Source: Bog-756 sp963769905
GTDB taxonomy: Bacteria > Actinomycetota > Acidimicrobiia > Acidimicrobiales > RAAP-2
Direction: 5' to 3'
Assembly: GCA_963769905.1 (NCBI GenBank)
Contig: CAVYNG010000002.1
Location: forward strand, 1,240,001 to 1,304,000
DNA: 64,000 bases
Below are positions 15,690 through 24,407 of this stretch, in pieces. The position numbers were made by a program, and so were the translations under genes. The notes under the pieces are model-generated. The model saw nothing but the letters and a program-made list of their open reading frames with translations. It did not search any database and was not told the origin of the DNA. Every line of letters starts with the position of its first letter. The stretch's first letter is position 1.

Positions 15690-16717
15690 TCTCCCTGATG
15701 ACCGCAGGGGGCGTCGCCCTTTGGGTGGCGGTCCTCTCGACGCCGGTGCTCATCCGGTGGCTGGTGAAGAACGGCATCGGTCAGCACATCCGCGACGACG
15801 GTCCCCGCGTGCACATCGCCAAGGCCGGTACCCCGACCATGGGCGGGATCGCCATCGTGGTCGCGGTGGTCGCCGGCTACTTCGCCGCGCACGCGGTACC
15901 AGGAGTGACCTTCTCGCGCTCGGGCGACTTGATTCTCCTGACCGTGATCGGAGCCGCGCTCATCGGATTCGCCGACGACTGGATCAAGGTGCGCCACCGC
16001 CGGAGCCTCGGGCTCAACAAGCGGGCCAAGTTCGGCGCGCAGATCGGGCTCGGCCTCCTGTTCGCGCTCCTCGCGGTGTACTGGGCGCACGCGTCGACGG
16101 CACTCTCTTTCACCCGGTACGACTCCATCGGCTACGACATGGGAACCGGTCTGTGGGTGGTGTGGGCGACGGTGCTGATCGCGGCCTCGGCGAACGCGGT
16201 GAACCTGACCGACGGATTGGACGGTCTCGCCGCCGGTTCGGCGACGTTCTGCTTCGCCTGTCTCGCCATCATCGGGTACTGGCAGTACCGGCACTTCGCC
16301 ATCTACCGGGTGGCGGACGCGCTCGACCTCGCCCTTGCGGCGGTGGCACTCGCCGGAGCGTGCCTCGGGTTCCTCTGGTGGAACGCGGCGCCGGCGAAGA
16401 TCTTCATGGGGGACACCGGTTCGCTCTCCATCGGGTCGGGGCTGGCCGCGCTCTGTCTCTTGATGAACCTGGATCTGCTGCTCGCGGTGATCGGCGGGCT
16501 CTTCGTCATCGTGACGCTCTCGGTGGTCGTCCAGGTGGTCAGCTTCCGTGTCTTCCATCGCAGGGTCTTTCTGATGGCGCCGCTCCATCACCACTTCGAG
16601 CTGCTCGGCTGGCCCGAGACGACGGTCATCGTGCGGTTCTGGATCCTCGCCGGATTGTTCGCCGCGCTCGGCCTCGGGATCTTCTACGGGGATTTCCTCA
16701 CGGTGGGGAAGGTGTGA
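15686..16717 (+). CDS. mraY: phospho-MurNAc-pentapeptide transferase
   Basis: Integral membrane enzyme of 343 residues that makes lipid I on undecaprenyl phosphate. About ten hydrophobic helices. Signature motifs: TPTMGGIAI, FADDWIKV (the Asp-Asp pair), NAVNLTDGLDGLA and the cytoplasmic loop APLHHHFELLGW. GTG 15686 overlaps the murE stop. In most bacteria murF precedes mraY and murD follows it; neither is present here. Confidence 0.97.
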   Translation: MISLMTAGGVALWVAVLSTPVLIRWLVKNGIGQHIRDDGPRVHIAKAGTPTMGGIAIVVAVVAGYFAAHAVPGVTFSRSGDLILLTVIGAALIGFADDWIKVRHRRSLGLNKRAKFGAQIGLGLLFALLAVYWAHASTALSFTRYDSIGYDMGTGLWVVWATVLIAASANAVNLTDGLDGLAAGSATFCFACLAIIGYWQYRHFAIYRVADALDLALAAVALAGACLGFLWWNAAPAKIFMGDTGSLSIGSGLAALCLLMNLDLLLAVIGGLFVIVTLSVVVQVVSFRVFHRRVFLMAPLHHHFELLGWPETTVIVRFWILAGLFAALGLGIFYGDFLTVGKV

Positions 16718-16836
16718 CGGGCATGTTCCACCACTTGTCGCTCACCGTGGACGAAGCTGTACGGGTGGACGCCCACCGAGCAGGCGCTCCCGCGGTGGCC
16801 GTCCGGCGGATTCGGCGGGGAGCTGACCGTGGCTGA
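16714..16836 (+). CDS. possible 40-residue ORF between mraY and ftsW
   Basis: Starts at GTG 16714 overlapping the mraY stop as GTGA and ends 8 bases inside ftsW, so it fills exactly the 111-base gap where murD is usually found. The product is small and basic (TGMFHHLSLTV..., then an Arg/Ala-rich end) and resembles no Mur ligase. It may be a coupling peptide, a remnant or not translated at all. Confidence 0.25.
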   Translation: MTGMFHHLSLTVDEAVRVDAHRAGAPAVAVRRIRRGADRG

Positions 16837-18079
16837 CCGCGCGGCCGCCACCCGTGAACGGCACCCGTCGAGTCCCGCACCGTCCGCCCGGGTGCGGCCG
16901 ATCCGACCCGTCGCGGTGCCGGCCCGGTCCGCGCGGGTTGTCCTCCGCCAGGTGCCGACGGCCCGCGCGATCTCCTTGCTGGTCGGCGTGTTGTGCGTGC
17001 TCGGACTGGTCATGGTCGGCTCCGCCTCGCCGGTCATCTCTCTCTCGCTCTACGGCTCCCCGTGGGCGATCCTGGTCCGCCAGGTGATGTGGTTGGGGAT
17101 CGGCACCGCGGTGCTCCTCCTCGTCGCCCGGTTCGACTACCGGAAGTGGCGAGCGTTCCGGTTGCCGTTGCTCGTCGTCACCATCGGCCTCCTCGTCGCG
17201 GTACTGATGCCGCATCTCGGTGTCACCTCCGGCGGCTCTTCACGCTGGATCGGCTTCGGGCAGCTGACACTGCAGCCCTCCGAGTTGATGAAGCTCGCGA
17301 TGGCCGTGTTCGCCGCGGATCTGCTCGCCCGCCGGGTCGACCGGCTCGCCGAGCCGCGCAAGGTGATCGCGCCCGTGCTCGTCGTCCTCGGGTTCTCGGC
17401 CCTGCTCATCCTCAAGCAGCCCGACATGGGGACCGCACTCGTCCTCGGGAGCATCGCGCTGGCGATCTTGTTCATGGGCGGGGTCCCCATGCGCCCGATC
17501 CTCAAGGTGCTGGCCGCCTCCGCGGGTCTCGCACTGGTGATCGGGCTGGTCGATCCCTATCGGCGGGATCGGATCCTCTCGTTCCTCAATCCCGGCGCCC
17601 ACCAGTCCGGGTCGGGCTACCAGGTCTGGCAGTCACTCATCGGACTCGGCTCGGGACATCTGTTCGGTCTCGGGCTCGGGGGCGGGCGCCAGAAGTGGGG
17701 ACTCCTGCCGAACGCCCACACCGACTTCATCTTCTCGGTCGTGGGGGAGGAGCTAGGTCTGGTGGGCGCGGTGGCGCTCCTCGCTCTGTTCTTCGCGCTG
17801 GCGTGGCTCGGGTTCCGCGCTGCCACCCGGGCACCGGACCGATTCGGCAGCCTGCTGGCGGTCGGTGTCACGGTGTGGATCACCAGCCAGGCGGTCATCA
17901 ACGTCGGCGCGGTCGTCGGGGTGCTGCCGGTGACCGGGATCCCACTCCCGTTCGTCTCCTACGGTGGATCCTCGCTCGTCATCACCATGGCTGCCGTCGG
18001 CATCCTCATCAACATCGCCTCGCGCGAGCGGGTGGCGCGGACCGACCGGCCGCGCCGGCGCCGACCCTCCCACGCGTGA
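16829..18079 (+). CDS. ftsW: FtsW, septal SEDS peptidoglycan glycosyltransferase
   Basis: SEDS-family polytopic membrane protein of 416 residues with about ten helices after a basic 45-residue cytoplasmic N-terminus. Conserved stretches: GSSRWIGFGQLTLQPSELMK, KQPDMGTALVL, GYQVWQSLIGLGSG, GLGGGRQKWGLLPNAHTDFIFSV (HTDFIF is diagnostic) and PLPFVSYGGSSL. The start GTG 16829 has GGGGAG seven bases upstream. It is the partner of FtsI. Confidence 0.96.
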   Translation: MADRAAATRERHPSSPAPSARVRPIRPVAVPARSARVVLRQVPTARAISLLVGVLCVLGLVMVGSASPVISLSLYGSPWAILVRQVMWLGIGTAVLLLVARFDYRKWRAFRLPLLVVTIGLLVAVLMPHLGVTSGGSSRWIGFGQLTLQPSELMKLAMAVFAADLLARRVDRLAEPRKVIAPVLVVLGFSALLILKQPDMGTALVLGSIALAILFMGGVPMRPILKVLAASAGLALVIGLVDPYRRDRILSFLNPGAHQSGSGYQVWQSLIGLGSGHLFGLGLGGGRQKWGLLPNAHTDFIFSVVGEELGLVGAVALLALFFALAWLGFRAATRAPDRFGSLLAVGVTVWITSQAVINVGAVVGVLPVTGIPLPFVSYGGSSLVITMAAVGILINIASRERVARTDRPRRRRPSHA

Positions 18080-19245
18080 GCGAGGAGCGCTACGCGCTGG
18101 TGGCGGGCGGCGGGACCGCGGGCCACCTCCAGCCGGCCCTCGCGATCGCCGAGGCGTTGGTCGAGTCCGGCCATCCCCGCGAGACGATCGAGTTCGTGGG
18201 GTCGGCCCGCGGCCAGGACCGGACCACCCTCTCCGGCAGGGGCTTCCCGTCGGTGCTCCTCCCCGGCCGCGGACTGGTGCGCAGCCTCAAACCGAAGCAC
18301 CTGCTGGCGAATGCGCAGGCCGTCGCCGGACTACTCGCCGGCGCGCTCTTCGCGTACCGGTTGGTCGCCCGCACCCGACCACGGGTGGTGGTGTCGGTGG
18401 GCGGCTATGCGAGCGTCGGGCCTGCGCTGGCGGCGGTCGTCCGCGGCGTGCCACTGGTACTGGTGAACGTCGACGCGGTCCCCGGCGCGGCGAACCGGCT
18501 CTTCGCCAGGGCCGCACGAGCCTGCGCGGTCGGATGGGACGGGACGCCGCTTCCGCGTGCCACCCGTACCGGCACCCCGGTTCGCCCCGAGATCACCCGG
18601 GTCGGCCGATCGCCGGCAGACCGGCGAAGGGCGCGCCGGGCGCTCGGCGTTCCCGAGGATCGCACGACCGTCGTGGTCGTCGGCGGCTCGCTCGGCGCGC
18701 GGTCGCTCAACGAGGCGACGGTCGGGCTTGCCGAACGCTGGAGGGACCGGGACGACCTGTCGATCTTCCACATCGTCGGTCGCCGCGACTGGGATCGTCA
18801 CCGGTCGGGCTCCGCCGGCCCCACCGAGGAGGTGCCCTCGGATCGGGGCGGCCTCTTCGTCCGGCGAGTGCCCTACGAGGAGCGCATGGAGGTGGTCTAC
18901 GCGGCGGCGGACGTCGCGGTGTGTCGGGCCGGCGCGATGACAGTCGCCGAGCTGGCCGTCACGGGTGTCCCGTCGGTGCTCGTCCCGCTCCCTGGTGCAC
19001 CCGGGGACCATCAGGGTGCGAACGCCCGGGTGCTCGCCGAGGCCGGGGGCGCGGTGGTGGTGACCGACGACACCTGTACCGCGGCGACGCTCGCGGCGCA
19101 GGTCGATCTGCTGCTCACCCGGCCCGGCGCCCTCGAGGCGATGGAGCGCGCGGTGTGCGCACTCGGTCGACCGGAAGCGGCAGCCGACGCGGCGCGGCTG
19201 GTGGAGACCGCGGCTCGGGCGCCGGCCGCCGCGCAAGACCGGTGA
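18076..19245 (+). CDS. murG: UDP-GlcNAc-lipid I GlcNAc transferase
   Basis: GT28 glycosyltransferase of 389 residues that converts lipid I to lipid II. The N-terminal motif VAGGGTAGHLQPALAIAEAL is the G-loop. VVVGGSLGARSLNEA marks the second Rossmann domain, and PYEERMEVVYAAADVAVCRAGAMTVAELA holds the UDP-GlcNAc-binding region. The first motif has HLQP where most MurG have HxxP. It overlaps ftsW and murC by 4 bases each. Confidence 0.96.
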   Translation: MSEERYALVAGGGTAGHLQPALAIAEALVESGHPRETIEFVGSARGQDRTTLSGRGFPSVLLPGRGLVRSLKPKHLLANAQAVAGLLAGALFAYRLVARTRPRVVVSVGGYASVGPALAAVVRGVPLVLVNVDAVPGAANRLFARAARACAVGWDGTPLPRATRTGTPVRPEITRVGRSPADRRRARRALGVPEDRTTVVVVGGSLGARSLNEATVGLAERWRDRDDLSIFHIVGRRDWDRHRSGSAGPTEEVPSDRGGLFVRRVPYEERMEVVYAAADVAVCRAGAMTVAELAVTGVPSVLVPLPGAPGDHQGANARVLAEAGGAVVVTDDTCTAATLAAQVDLLLTRPGALEAMERAVCALGRPEAAADAARLVETAARAPAAAQDR

Positions 19246-20636
19246 GTGCGAGCGCGACGCGCACGGCCTGGGATCCTTCGGTGCCCTCGACCGTGCACGT
19301 GGTGGGCATCGGGGGCGCGGGCATGAGCGCGATCGCGACCGTGCTGAAGGCGATGGGCCACACGGTGACCGGAAGCGACCTGAAGGAATCGGCGGTCACC
19401 GAACGCCTGGCCACCCTCGGGATCCCGGTCTCGATCGGTCACGAGGCAGCCAATGTGGGGTCAGCGGGTGTCGTGACCGTCTCGACCGCGGTGTCCCGAT
19501 CCAACCCGGAGGTGGAGGAGGCCCACCGCCGGGGAGTGGCCGTGCTCCCGCGTGCAGACGTGCTGGCCGCGATCGCCTCGTTGCGGCAGTGCGTCGCGAT
19601 CGCCGGCACCCACGGGAAGACGACGACCGCCTCGATGCTCGCGCTGGCCCTCGTCGAGGCGGGTGCGCATCCGTCCTTCCTCATCGGCGGGGACGTCAAC
19701 GAGATCGGGACCAACGCCGTGTGGGACTCGGGGGAGTGGATCGTGGTCGAGGCCGACGAGAGCGACGGCACCTTTCTCTCGCTGACACCGGACATCGCGG
19801 TGGTGACCAGTATCGAGCCGGACCACCTCGACCACTACGGCTCCTTCGCCGCTCTCCGGGAGGCCTTCGACCGCTTCGTCTCCTCGGCCCGGCTCCACCG
19901 TGTGGTCGGAGGTGACGATCCGGAGGCCGCCGAAGTCGGCAGGGTCTACGGCGCCGACACGGTGGGAACCGACGAGACGTGCCGTTACCGGATGACCGAG
20001 GTCTCGCTCGCGCGGAGCTCGGTCTCCTTTCAGCTGCTCGGTCCCGACGGGCAGGCGGTCGGTCCGGTGTCCATCCCGGTCCCCGGGCTCCACAACGCGC
20101 ACAACGGCGCGCTGGCGGTCGTGGCAGCGCTCGCCGTCGGTGCCTCCTTCGAGGCGGCCGCAGGCGCGCTCGCTCGCTTCGCCGGAGTCGCGCGCCGATT
20201 CGAATTCCGCGGGAGCGCGCGCGGCGTCACCTTCGTCGACGACTATGCGCACCTGCCGAGCGAGGTGAGAGCGGCACTGTCGGCGGTGCTCGACGGCGGC
20301 TGGGATCGGGTGGTCGCGGTCTTCCAGCCCCACCGGTACACGAGGACCGCCGAGCTGTGGGAGGAGTTCGGCCCGGCGTTCCGCGGGGCCGACATCGTCG
20401 TGGTCACCGATGTCTACGGTGCCGGTGAGGCGCCGAAGCCGGGCATCACCGGTCAGCTCGTCGCCGACTCGGTCCGGCGCGCGCTCCCGGGAATCCCCGC
20501 CTACTACGCCGCAGGGCGCGACGAGCTGCGCCGCACGGTCGGCGCGCTCCTCGAGCCCGGTGACCTCTGCTGCACCTTGGGCGCCGGCGACCTGACCTCG
20601 CTACCCGACGAGTTGATGGAGGCGCCGAGCTGGTGA
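19242..20636 (+). CDS. murC: UDP-MurNAc-L-alanine ligase
   Basis: First Mur ligase, 464 residues. VHVVGIGGAGMSAIA (Rossmann-like UDP-MurNAc domain), AIAGTHGKTTTASM (ATP loop), EADESDGTFL and DDYAHLPSEVRA are the MurC/Mpl signatures; the absence of an Mpl C-terminal signature and the position before murB fit MurC. GTG 19242 overlaps the end of murG. Confidence 0.96.
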   Translation: MSASATRTAWDPSVPSTVHVVGIGGAGMSAIATVLKAMGHTVTGSDLKESAVTERLATLGIPVSIGHEAANVGSAGVVTVSTAVSRSNPEVEEAHRRGVAVLPRADVLAAIASLRQCVAIAGTHGKTTTASMLALALVEAGAHPSFLIGGDVNEIGTNAVWDSGEWIVVEADESDGTFLSLTPDIAVVTSIEPDHLDHYGSFAALREAFDRFVSSARLHRVVGGDDPEAAEVGRVYGADTVGTDETCRYRMTEVSLARSSVSFQLLGPDGQAVGPVSIPVPGLHNAHNGALAVVAALAVGASFEAAAGALARFAGVARRFEFRGSARGVTFVDDYAHLPSEVRAALSAVLDGGWDRVVAVFQPHRYTRTAELWEEFGPAFRGADIVVVTDVYGAGEAPKPGITGQLVADSVRRALPGIPAYYAAGRDELRRTVGALLEPGDLCCTLGAGDLTSLPDELMEAPSW

Positions 20637-20643
20637 GGGAACG

Positions 20644-21573
20644 ATGACCCGCCACGGCGACCTGGGTGCGGTCGAGCGCGCGCTCGGTCCACTCGTGCGG
20701 CGCGGCCAATCGCTCGGCGCGCTCACCACCTACCGGGTCGGGGGCGAGGCATCCCTCTTCGCCGAATGCGACGACGAGGAGCAGTTGCTCGCGATCGGAC
20801 GGGCGCTCGTTGGTCGGGAGGTACCGGTGCTGGTGATCGGGAGGGGCTCGAACCTGCTCGTGGCGGATGCGGGTTTTCGCGGGCTCGCCATCTCCCTCGG
20901 GCCGGGATTCGACTCGCTGCAGATCGAGGGCACCGACGTCGTGGCGGGCGGTGCGCTCAGCCTGCCGGTCCTCGCTCGCCGGACCGCAGCCGCAGGGTTG
21001 CACGGGCTCGAGTGGGGGGTCGGAGTGCCGGGGTCGGTCGGCGGTGCGATCCGGATGAACGCGGGGGGCCACGGCTCGGACACCGCGGCGACCCTCCTCC
21101 GCTACCGCTACGTCGACCTGCACGGAGGAGGTGTGCAGGAGGCAGACGCCGGGCGTCTGCACTTCGCCTACCGGCACTCCGATGTGTCGGCCACCGAGGT
21201 GGTGACCGCCGGCACCTACCGACTCGAGCGCGGCGATCCAGCCGAAGCAGCCGCCACCATCGCGGAGATCGTCCGGTGGCGACGGGCCAATCAACCCGGC
21301 GGGTCGAACGCCGGGTCTGTGTTCACCAACCCGGACGGGGACTCGGCCGGGCGTCTCGTCGAGTCCTGCGGGCTGAAGGGCCGCCGGGTCGGCACGGCCG
21401 AGGTCTCCCACCGACACGCCAATTTCATCCAGTCCGACGCAGACGGGTCCGCCGACGACGTGGCCCGGCTCATCGAGCTGGTCCGCACCACCGTCGCGGC
21501 GATCACCGGTGTCGTGCTCGAGACGGAGGTCTGCATGGTCGGTTTCGCCGAGTCGGAGCGCGCGCTCCGATGA
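20644..21573 (+). CDS. murB: UDP-N-acetylenolpyruvoylglucosamine reductase
   Basis: FAD enzyme of 309 residues that reduces enolpyruvyl-UDP-GlcNAc. TTYRVGGEA and GRGSNLLVADAGFRGL form the FAD-binding part, GLEWGVGVPGSVGGAIRMNAG is the classical segment, and SNAGSVFTNP contains the proton-donor serine. It starts 8 bases after murC and its stop overlaps ftsQ. Confidence 0.96.
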   Translation: MTRHGDLGAVERALGPLVRRGQSLGALTTYRVGGEASLFAECDDEEQLLAIGRALVGREVPVLVIGRGSNLLVADAGFRGLAISLGPGFDSLQIEGTDVVAGGALSLPVLARRTAAAGLHGLEWGVGVPGSVGGAIRMNAGGHGSDTAATLLRYRYVDLHGGGVQEADAGRLHFAYRHSDVSATEVVTAGTYRLERGDPAEAAATIAEIVRWRRANQPGGSNAGSVFTNPDGDSAGRLVESCGLKGRRVGTAEVSHRHANFIQSDADGSADDVARLIELVRTTVAAITGVVLETEVCMVGFAESERALR

Positions 21574-22379
21574 GCCCGGTGGCGGTGCGACCGCCGAGCG
21601 AGAAGCGGGGCACGATCGACCCGCGCATCCGTCAGCGCCGCGTCGAAGTGGCACGCCGACGGGGTCGGCGCCGGCTGCGCTGGATCGCCGCGGCGCTCGC
21701 GGCGGTGATCCTGGCCGCCGTCGGCCTGGCGGTGCTCCATACCCCCTGGTTCAGCGCGCGGGTGGTCACCGTCAAGGGTTCCCATCCTCACACCAGCACC
21801 GCCGCCATCCTCGGGGCGGCCGGCCTCGGCGGGCATCCGCCGCTCGTGTCGGTCGACCCGGGTGCCACAGCAGCACGCGTCGAGGCGCTCCCGTTCGTCG
21901 CGAGCGCGGCGATCCAGCGCCGATGGCCCGACCACGTGGTCATCACGGTGAAGGAGCGGACTCCGGTCGTGCAGATGGCCGGCCCGCCTTCCCATTGGTC
22001 GACGCTCGATGGCGAGGGTCGGACGCTCGAGGTGAGGCCGGCGCCGACGCCGTCCTTGGCGGTGCTGATCGTGCACGCCCCGTGGGGTCCCGTCCCGCCG
22101 GGCGCGGTAGGCGGCACCCTCCCCGCGGCCGCCGAGCCCGGTCTCACCGTCGCGCGCACGCTGCCCGGTGCCTTCGTCGCCCAGGTCGTCTCGGTGACGG
22201 TCGCTCCAGACGGGACGGTGTCCCTCGCGCTCGACTCGGGCATCACCGTGCGGATCGGCACGGCCACCGACCTCGGCGCGAAGTACGAGGACGTGGCCGC
22301 GATCATCGCGCATGCCTCACTGCGAGGTGCCACCGCGATCGACGTGACGGTCCCGCAGTCGCCGACGGTCACCGGCTGA
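21570..22379 (+). CDS. ftsQ: FtsQ division protein
   Basis: Bitopic divisome protein of 269 residues: a basic cytoplasmic N-terminus, one transmembrane helix (about 38-55, WIAAALAAVILAAVGLAVL), a POTRA domain starting at WFSARVVTVKGSHPHTSTAAIL and the FtsQ/DivIB beta domain (ALPFVASAAIQRRWPDHVVITVKERTPV is typical, split here by domain). ATG 21570 overlaps the murB stop. It links FtsL and other late proteins in the septum. Confidence 0.92.
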   Translation: MSPVAVRPPSEKRGTIDPRIRQRRVEVARRRGRRRLRWIAAALAAVILAAVGLAVLHTPWFSARVVTVKGSHPHTSTAAILGAAGLGGHPPLVSVDPGATAARVEALPFVASAAIQRRWPDHVVITVKERTPVVQMAGPPSHWSTLDGEGRTLEVRPAPTPSLAVLIVHAPWGPVPPGAVGGTLPAAAEPGLTVARTLPGAFVAQVVSVTVAPDGTVSLALDSGITVRIGTATDLGAKYEDVAAIIAHASLRGATAIDVTVPQSPTVTG

Positions 22380-22468
22380 CCTCGGAATGGTCGAACGGAT
22401 GGGGAACGGGCGCGCGAAGAGACTGGAAACCGAGTCTCGCCAGGGCCTCTCGGGCCGTTCTCCAGTGC

Positions 22469-22497
22469 TTGACCAGGGAGAGGGCTCACCGTATCGT
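22469..22497 (+). promoter_or_regulatory. promoter of ftsZ
   Basis: TTGACC (22469-22474), 17-base spacer, TATCGT (22492-22497), in the 175-base ftsQ-ftsZ gap. It would give ftsZ its own expression with a leader of about 50 bases. Confidence 0.65.
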
Positions 22498-22554
22498 GGA
22501 GCCCAACTCGCCGGTTGGAACGGTTTCAACCTGTGGTCGAGGGTAAGGGATTGC

Positions 22555-23676
22555 ATGACCGTTCCGGCTCAGAACAACTACTTCGCCGTGATCAAAGTGG
22601 TCGGGGTCGGCGGCGGCGGGGTGAACGCGGTAAATCGAATGATCGAGGCCGGACTCCGTGGCGTCGAATTCATCGCCACCAACACCGACGCACAGGCGTT
22701 GCTGATGAGCGATGCCGACCTGAAGCTCGACATCGGCCGGCAGCTGACACGCGGTCTCGGAGCGGGGAGCGATCCCGAAGTCGGGCGTCTCGCGGCAGAG
22801 GAGCATCGAGCGGAGATCGAAGAGGCACTGAAAGGTGCCGACATGGTGTTCATCACCGCCGGCAAGGGCGGCGGCACCGGGACCGGTGCCGCACCGGTCG
22901 TCGCGGAGATCGCCAAGGGGCTCGGCGCCCTCACCATCGGGGTGGTCACCAGACCCTTCACCTTCGAAGGACGCCGCCGTTCGGTCCAGGCGGAGCAGGG
23001 CATCCAGGCGCTGAAGGACAAGGTCGACACCCTGATCATCATCCCGAACGACCGGCTGCTCACCGTGTCCAACGAGAAGACCTCCATGGTCAACGCCTTC
23101 AAGATGGCCGACGAGGTGCTGATGCAGGGGGTGCAGGGCATCACCAGCCTGATCACCGTCCCCGGTCTGATCAACACCGACTTCGCGGACGTCAAGATGA
23201 TCATGTCCAACGCGGGGACCGCCATCATGGGGATCGGAGCGGCGACCGGCGAGGGGCGGTCGGTGAACGCGGCGCGGGCAGCCATCACCAGCCCACTCCT
23301 CGAGGCGTCGATCGAAGGGGCCCGCGGCATCCTGCTGAACATCGCCGGGGGGCCCGACCTCGGGCTCTTCGAGGTCAACGAAGCAGCAGAGATCATCCAC
23401 GGGGTCGCGCATCCCGACGCCAACATCATCTTCGGCAGCGTGATCGACGACACCATGGGAGAAGAAGTGCGGGTGACGGTCATCGCGGCCGGCTTCGAAC
23501 GCTGGGAAGCGCAGTCGCGCGGCGCGACGATGCACGTGGAGCCGACCGGGCGGGACGAGTCCCGCAGCCGAGTGCTCGGGGTGGAGTCCGCCCACGAGGA
23601 CATCTTCGCGGCCCCGACGGACGACGACCTCGACCTCGGCGACGACGAGTTCGACGTCCCGTCCTTCCTTCGCTGA
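22555..23676 (+). CDS. ftsZ: FtsZ, tubulin-like division GTPase
   Basis: A 373-residue protein that polymerises into the Z ring. VVGVGGGGVNAVNRMIE, the tubulin signature GKGGGTGTGAAPV, IIPNDRLL and NAGTAIMGIG are all intact. The C-terminal peptide DDEFDVPSFLR is the conserved interaction tail for SepF and other partners; the linker before it is short and acidic. ATG 22555 is chosen for its position relative to the conserved NYFAVIKVVG start and the GTAAGGGA ribosome site. Its stop overlaps the putative pgeF start. Confidence 0.98.
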   Translation: MTVPAQNNYFAVIKVVGVGGGGVNAVNRMIEAGLRGVEFIATNTDAQALLMSDADLKLDIGRQLTRGLGAGSDPEVGRLAAEEHRAEIEEALKGADMVFITAGKGGGTGTGAAPVVAEIAKGLGALTIGVVTRPFTFEGRRRSVQAEQGIQALKDKVDTLIIIPNDRLLTVSNEKTSMVNAFKMADEVLMQGVQGITSLITVPGLINTDFADVKMIMSNAGTAIMGIGAATGEGRSVNAARAAITSPLLEASIEGARGILLNIAGGPDLGLFEVNEAAEIIHGVAHPDANIIFGSVIDDTMGEEVRVTVIAAGFERWEAQSRGATMHVEPTGRDESRSRVLGVESAHEDIFAAPTDDDLDLGDDEFDVPSFLR

Positions 23677-24407
23677 CCCCACCGTTCTCGCGAGCGCTCG
23701 GCGCCGGCATCCACGCCGCCTGGAGCGATGCATCGTGGGGTGACCTGCGACCGGGTTCCGAAGACGAGGGAGCGGCGCTCGCGGCCGCGATGTCGGCGTG
23801 CTCGCCGGGGGGCGGGGAGTGCGAGGTTCGCTGGGTCGAGCAGGTGCACGGCAGCGTGGTCGCGCTCGTCACCGCGGAGCCCGTCGGCCGGCCGGGCGGG
23901 ACGCGGGCTCGCTGCGCGGGCCGCGCCGACGCACTGGTCGCCTCGTCCCCGGCGATCGGGTTGGCGGTGCTCGTCGCCGACTGCGCGCCGGTCGCTCTCG
24001 CCAGCCCCGAAGGGGTGTTCGCCGCGGTGCACGCCGGGTGGAAGGGGGTGTGCACGGGCGTCGTCGAGCACGCGGTGGGGGCGATGCGCGAGCTCGGCGC
24101 GAGCACGGTCACCGGAGTGCGCGGCCCGTGCATCCGCGCGTGCTGCTACGAGTTCTCCGAGACGGATCTCGACGGGGTCGTCGGGCTCTACGGGCCGCTC
24201 GTCCGCGGTCGTACCGGGGACGGTGCTCCCGCCCTCGACCTCCCTGCGGCGGTCTCGGCGGCGCTCGCCGCGGCGGGAGCCACCGAGCGTCACGGAGTGG
24301 ACGAGTGCACCGGGTGCGGGAGCGGGTACTTCTCGCACCGTGCCCGCCGAGACACCGGCCGGCAGGTCCTCCTCGTCTGGCGGACCAACCGGTCGAGCCC
24401 GGGGTGA
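23673..24407 (+). CDS. pgeF: peptidoglycan editing factor / multicopper-oxidase-like (YfiH) protein
   Basis: A protein of about 244 residues of the YfiH/laccase-domain family, which in E. coli (PgeF) removes wrongly incorporated L-Ser from precursors. Zinc-site motifs: WVEQVHGSVV, VADCAPVALAS, AVHAGWKGVCTGVV and GPCIRACCYEF. The frame has no ATG, GTG or TTG near the expected N-terminus; the best fit is CTG 23673, which overlaps the ftsZ stop as CTGA. The first in-frame ATG (23789) would cut off the start of the fold. Position after ftsZ is typical of actinobacteria. Confidence 0.85.
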   Translation: MTPPFSRALGAGIHAAWSDASWGDLRPGSEDEGAALAAAMSACSPGGGECEVRWVEQVHGSVVALVTAEPVGRPGGTRARCAGRADALVASSPAIGLAVLVADCAPVALASPEGVFAAVHAGWKGVCTGVVEHAVGAMRELGASTVTGVRGPCIRACCYEFSETDLDGVVGLYGPLVRGRTGDGAPALDLPAAVSAALAAAGATERHGVDECTGCGSGYFSHRARRDTGRQVLLVWRTNRSSPG

